Positions 14,523-17,118 of a stretch of DNA of 17,118 nucleotides are shown piece by piece. The stretch covers positions 1 through 17,118 of the forward strand of contig CALXSW010000263.1 of assembly GCA_944391255.1 (NCBI GenBank). The letters run 5' to 3'. A program made the translations under genes and the position numbers. Numbering within the stretch: position 1 is the first letter of the stretch; every line of letters begins with the position of its first letter. This stretch comes from an uncultured Clostridia bacterium (GTDB taxonomy: Bacteria > Bacillota > Clostridia > UBA1381). The notes beneath the pieces are model-generated. The model saw only the letters and a program-made list of their open reading frames with translations. It ran no database searches and had not been told where the DNA came from.

Positions 14523-14629
14523 AAGTTTGAATAAAAACCGCCCATCTCGCGCGGGAGCGCTCACTCGCGTACACAAAGTACAGCCTCGTTCACTATCTCG
14601 CACGATCTGAACAGTTTTAATTCAAACTT
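14523..14629. repeat. 107-bp GC-rich element with 16-bp terminal inverted repeats
   Basis: AAGTTTGAATAAAAAC (14523-14538) is the inverted match, 15 of 16, of 14614-14629. The enclosed 75 bp is strikingly GC-rich compared with the flanks and has internal symmetry: the perfect palindrome GAGCGCTC with CGCG arms around it, GTAC-acaaa-GTAC, and two copies of ATCTCGC. It may be a MITE-like or REP-like repeat or a structured leader RNA. No target-site duplication is evident and no second copy lies in this window. Confidence 0.7.
14527..14610 (+). CDS. Possible 27-residue basic peptide inside the element (speculative)
   Basis: A TTG codon at 14527-14529, about 9 nt after AGAGG, opens a 27-codon reading frame ending with TGA at 14608-14610. 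The product would be rich in Arg, Ser and Thr (for example SRAGALTRVHKVQPRSLSRT). It lies wholly within the inverted-repeat element and downstream of the candidate promoter at 14466-14494. A non-coding role of the element is at least as likely. Confidence 0.2.
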   Translation: MNKNRPSRAGALTRVHKVQPRSLSRTI

Positions 14630-14661
14630 GGTTTTGTGAAAGGAATTAATGATCATAAATT

Positions 14662-15006
14662 ATGAATACAAAGCAGGAAATAATAGATTATTGTCTGACG
14701 CTTGCCGGAGCATATGAGGACTATCCTTTTAATGATCCCAACTGGACACTTATACGGCACAAGGGAAACAACAAGACCTTTGCCTTTATATTTTATCATA
14801 AGGATAAGATATGGATAAATATAAAGGGCAAACCCGACTGGAACGAATTTAACCGTAAATGTTTCTCTTTTGTTGTGCCTGCATATCATATGAATAAAAC
14901 TCATTGGAATTCTATAATCATTAGTGACAATACTCCCGATGATGTTGTAAAAGGGCTGATACGGGAGAGCTACGAGCTGACAAAACCTAAGAAAAAGCAA
15001 CAATAG
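14662..15006 (+). CDS. MmcQ/YjbR family protein
   Basis: The 114-residue product is a complete MmcQ/YjbR family member: an N-terminal helix (EIIDYCLTLAGAYEDYPF, 6-23), a W-x-L-I-R-H-K strand, the K-T-F-AFIFYH segment (39-46), INIKGKPD (52-59), and the typical VVPAYHMNKTHWNSI (71-85), ending in the I-R-E-SYELTKPK helix. The fold resembles CyaY-like DNA-binding proteins, but the biological role is not established. The ATG at 14662 is the only usable start, as an in-frame stop lies at 14656-14658. The nearest AAAGGA site is about 17 nt upstream, which is far, and better suits an out-of-frame ATG at 14649. It has a Lys/Gln-rich tail. Confidence 0.88.
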   Translation: MNTKQEIIDYCLTLAGAYEDYPFNDPNWTLIRHKGNNKTFAFIFYHKDKIWINIKGKPDWNEFNRKCFSFVVPAYHMNKTHWNSIIISDNTPDDVVKGLIRESYELTKPKKKQQ

Positions 15007-15032
15007 TTTATATTATAAGATCATTTTTATTA

Positions 15033-15061
15033 TTGAAAATCATTCCTCTGTGTGATATACT
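15033..15061 (+). promoter_or_regulatory. Promoter upstream of the 50-residue ORF and comM
   Basis: TTGAAA (15033-15038) and TATACT (15056-15061) are separated by 17 bp, about 37 nt before the ATG at 15098. Confidence 0.7.
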
Positions 15062-15097
15062 TAATTTAACAAATTATATAAGGTAAGGTGTAAAGAA

Positions 15098-15250
15098 ATG
15101 GAAAACAAAAAAATCACTCCAAATGAAAAAGAGATAAACAAGCCGGCTTCCGAATCAACAAAAGAGCCATTATATGACTGCTGGCCTGAGGAAGGCGTAA
15201 AGGACATACTTGATTATATAGAAGAGCAGGGCGTTTATATAAGAGAATGA
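15098..15250 (+). CDS. Small acidic protein of unknown function, 50 residues
   Basis: I do not recognise this protein. The ORF starts with ATG 8 nt after AAGGTG and ends with TGA at 15248. The first 22 residues are polar and Lys/Glu-rich, and probably disordered. The rest (LYDCWPEEGVKDILDYIEEQ, then GVYIRE) looks like a Trp/Pro turn followed by an amphipathic acidic helix. One Cys is present, and there is no signal peptide or membrane segment. Promoter, ribosome binding site, codon use and the 45-nt gap to comM all fit a real gene co-transcribed with comM. No function can be given. Confidence 0.7.
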   Translation: MENKKITPNEKEINKPASESTKEPLYDCWPEEGVKDILDYIEEQGVYIRE

Positions 15251-15295
15251 CATTTTAAATAAACACATTATATATATGAAAGGATGCGATAAAAG

Positions 15296-16822
15296 GTGGT
15301 CACTAAAGTCAATACAGTAGCTCTTTCAGGGCTTGATGGTTTTATAGTTGAGGTACAGACAGATATCTCAAACGGCATGATAGGTATGAATATGTCAGGT
15401 TTGCCCGACGCGGCGGTACGCGAGGCGGCAGAACGCGCAAAGGCCTCTATCAGAAACTGCGGATGCGAATACCCAAGGAAACGGATATCTATAAATTTAG
15501 CTCCGGCGTCTATGAAAAAAGAGGGATCCGGATTCGACCTCGCTATAACAGTTTCAATTCTTGCCGCTTCAGGACAGCTAAATATTTCAGACAATGAAAA
15601 AACGGTATTTATCGGTGAGCTTGCGCTTGACGGAACAGTGCTGCCTGTTCACGGTATGCTCCCTATGGTAATTTCCGCTTACGAAAACGGACTTACAAAG
15701 TTTTTTGTACCGGCTGAAAATGCCAATGAAGCCGCGGTAATAAGCGGCACGGAAATATATCCTGTAAAAAATCTTGCCGATATCATAAATCATTTTGACG
15801 GATATGACCAGATACCTGTTCTTCATATAGATCCGTCACTTTTAAAGACCACCATTATAAATTCATCGCTTGATATGCTCGAGGTAAAAGGGCAGGAACA
15901 GGCAAAGCGCGCCATGGAAATAGCTGCGAGCGGGGCACACAACGTTCTTATGACCGGGCCCGCCGGCACAGGCAAGTCAATGCTCGCTAAAAGAATGAGC
16001 ACGATCCTGCCGGATATGACATTTGAAGAAATGCTTGAAGTCACAAAGCTTCATTCCATAGCCGGAGCGCTGCCTAAAAATACGCCTCTCATAACATCAC
16101 GTCCATTCCGCAGTCCGCATCATACAGTTTCAGCTAACGCGCTTTCGGGCGGCGGAGCTATACCGCGTCCGGGCGAGCTTTCACTCGCTCACAGAGGTGT
16201 ACTGTTTCTTGATGAACTGCCTGAATTCCGCCGTGACGCGCTTGAAACGCTGCGTCAGCCGCTTGAGGACGGAATCATAACGATATCAAGAGTTAACGCT
16301 ACATATTCGTATCCATGTAATATCACTCTTGTAGTGGCTATGAATCCATGTCCATGCGGAAATTACGGCAACCCCAAAAGGACGTGTACCTGCACTCCGT
16401 CGCAGATACACCGCTACAGATCAAGGATCTCCGGCCCTTTGATGGATAGAATAGACATACAGCTTGAAATACCAAGCGTGAGCTATGAGGATCTTTCCCG
16501 ACTGCCCGACGGAGAAACGAGCGCCAAGATCCGTGAAAGAGTAAACAAAGCACGCAAGATACAGCTTGAAAGATACAAGGAATACGGGATAACATCAAAT
16601 TCTGAGCTTTCAGCCGGAATGCTTGATAAATTCTGCGCGCTTGGAAAAAATGAAAATGCACTTATGAAGGCGGCATTTGAAAAGCTTGGTCTCAGCGCCA
16701 GAGCGCACAGCAAAATACTGAAAGTAGCGCGCACAATAGCCGATCTCGCCGGAAGTGACGATATAAAAACTGAACATATAGCCGAAGCTATACAATACAG
16801 GAATTTTGACAGGAAATTATAA
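15296..16822 (+). CDS. comM: YifB/ComM family Mg-chelatase-like AAA+ ATPase
   Basis: ComM in naturally transformable Gram-negative bacteria is a hexameric helicase promoting branch migration during DNA integration; in Clostridia the role is less clear. The 508-residue chain matches the family: N-terminal ChlI-like domain (1-180) with SGLPDAAVREAAERAKASIR (34-53), Walker A GPAGTGKSM (221-229), the RPFRSPHHTVS segment (269-279), Walker B VLFLDELPEF (302-311), and a Cys cluster C352-x-C354 with C364-x-C366 typical of YifB. The C-terminal domain contains SGPLMDRIDIQLEIP (379-393) and SARAHSKILKVARTIADL (467-484). The start is GTG (15296), with AAAGGATG about 10 nt upstream; no ATG is available. 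It is preceded by the 50-residue ORF and followed by a strong bidirectional terminator. Confidence 0.96.
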   Translation: MVTKVNTVALSGLDGFIVEVQTDISNGMIGMNMSGLPDAAVREAAERAKASIRNCGCEYPRKRISINLAPASMKKEGSGFDLAITVSILAASGQLNISDNEKTVFIGELALDGTVLPVHGMLPMVISAYENGLTKFFVPAENANEAAVISGTEIYPVKNLADIINHFDGYDQIPVLHIDPSLLKTTIINSSLDMLEVKGQEQAKRAMEIAASGAHNVLMTGPAGTGKSMLAKRMSTILPDMTFEEMLEVTKLHSIAGALPKNTPLITSRPFRSPHHTVSANALSGGGAIPRPGELSLAHRGVLFLDELPEFRRDALETLRQPLEDGIITISRVNATYSYPCNITLVVAMNPCPCGNYGNPKRTCTCTPSQIHRYRSRISGPLMDRIDIQLEIPSVSYEDLSRLPDGETSAKIRERVNKARKIQLERYKEYGITSNSELSAGMLDKFCALGKNENALMKAAFEKLGLSARAHSKILKVARTIADLAGSDDIKTEHIAEAIQYRNFDRKL

Positions 16823-16868
16823 AAAGGGCTGTAGCAAAACTCACCGAGTTTTGCTACAGCCTCTTTTA
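16820..16868 (+). terminator. Bidirectional terminator between comM and the methyltransferase gene
   Basis: A perfect 16-bp stem (GGCTGTAGCAAAACTC at 16827-16842 with its complement at 16846-16861) closes a 3-nt loop. The plus side continues TCTTTTATTT and the minus side CTTTTTATAA, so both convergent genes can end here. It begins 4 nt after the comM stop and abuts the stop of the minus-strand gene. Confidence 0.95.
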
Positions 16869-17118
16869 TTTACACACAAATACAAGCCGCTCGCTTTTCT
16901 TTGTTGGAGCGTCAAAAGAAAGCTCATCATAAACTCTAATATTGCTAAACCCTGCCTCTTTGAGCAATGCTCTCAGCTCTCTTTCAGAGTACGCTCTTTG
17001 GAGATGGCGTACCTCAAAGCGCTCATACATATCGCCTTGTTCAACAAAGAAATTAAGATACATATCAGAAATATTATATCTTTCAATATATCTGTTCTGC
17101 CATGAGTAGAATATATCT
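16866..17118 (-). CDS. SAM-dependent methyltransferase, C-terminal part (runs off right edge)
   Basis: The open frame extends from the stop at 16866 to the window edge without interruption, giving 84 C-terminal residues. The segment FEVRHLQRAYSERELRALLK, then EAGFSNIRVYDELSF and a final ERLVFVCK, is the usual end of class I SAM methyltransferases: an E-x-R-H-x-Q-R-A-Y-(S/T) strand, a helix ending in AGF, and closing strands. The upstream SAM-binding motifs are outside the window, so the substrate is unknown. The in-frame ATG at 17063 is probably internal, because coding sequence (for example DIFYSWQNRYIERYNI) continues in front of it. It is convergent with comM. Confidence 0.8.
   Translation of the reverse strand, partial: DIFYSWQNRYIERYNISDMYLNFFVEQGDMYERFEVRHLQRAYSERELRALLKEAGFSNIRVYDELSFDAPTKKSERLVFVCK

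Noticed and set aside
14523..14629. Inverted-repeat element as a terminator
   Set aside because: The arms are far apart (75-nt loop region), are not followed by a T-run in either direction, and end just before a gene on the plus strand.

Overview
The window looks like chromosomal DNA from a low-to-moderate-GC Clostridia-type member of the Bacillota. The indications are a strongly AT-rich intergenic background, AGGAGG-type ribosome binding sites, TTGACA/TATAAT-type promoters with 17-bp spacers, SecD and SecF fused in one chain, the pyrH-frr-uppS-cdsA gene order, and a large secreted pectin-degrading enzyme typical of gut or plant-biomass bacteria. I cannot name the species. Most genes are housekeeping; I see no phage, insertion sequence or CRISPR array.

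Positions 1-2960 (minus strand): rpsT (ribosomal protein S20, UUG start) has its own promoter and terminator. It is followed by pyrH (UMP kinase), frr (ribosome recycling factor), uppS (undecaprenyl diphosphate synthase) and the start of cdsA, which runs off the left edge. A terminator-like hairpin lies between frr and uppS, so the cell-envelope half of the cluster may be attenuated. Positions 2961-3421 are an AT-rich divergent region with the rpsT promoter on one side and the secDF promoter and leader on the other.

Positions 3422-7500: secDF (plus) carries an in-frame 18-bp minisatellite, nine units long, in its first extracytoplasmic domain. Next are a family-6-like (hypoxanthine) DNA glycosylase gene on the minus strand and, divergently, a membrane-anchored protein with three bacterial SH3 domains. 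Hairpin terminators separate these units.

Positions 7507-13215 (minus strand): one gene encodes a 1902-residue secreted protein. It has an N-terminal family 11 polysaccharide lyase (rhamnogalacturonan lyase) domain, two Big_2 domains, a beta-sandwich-like domain, a duplicated module of unknown function, Pro/Thr linkers and a C-terminal domain. No transporter, regulator or partner enzyme for pectin use lies next to it.

Positions 13216-17118: a YgjP-type M48-like metallopeptidase; an initiator-type tRNA-Met(CAU) on the minus strand with a perfect consensus promoter; a 107-bp GC-rich element bounded by 16-bp inverted repeats; a MmcQ/YjbR family protein; a 50-residue unrecognised ORF; comM/yifB (AAA+ ATPase); and, convergent to it, the C-terminal end of a SAM-dependent methyltransferase that runs off the right edge.

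I did not find a clearly new multi-gene system. The items most worth a second look are the secDF repeat and its possible leader peptide, the 107-bp inverted-repeat element, the atypical initiator tRNA, the duplicated module in the lyase, and the 50-residue ORF before comM.
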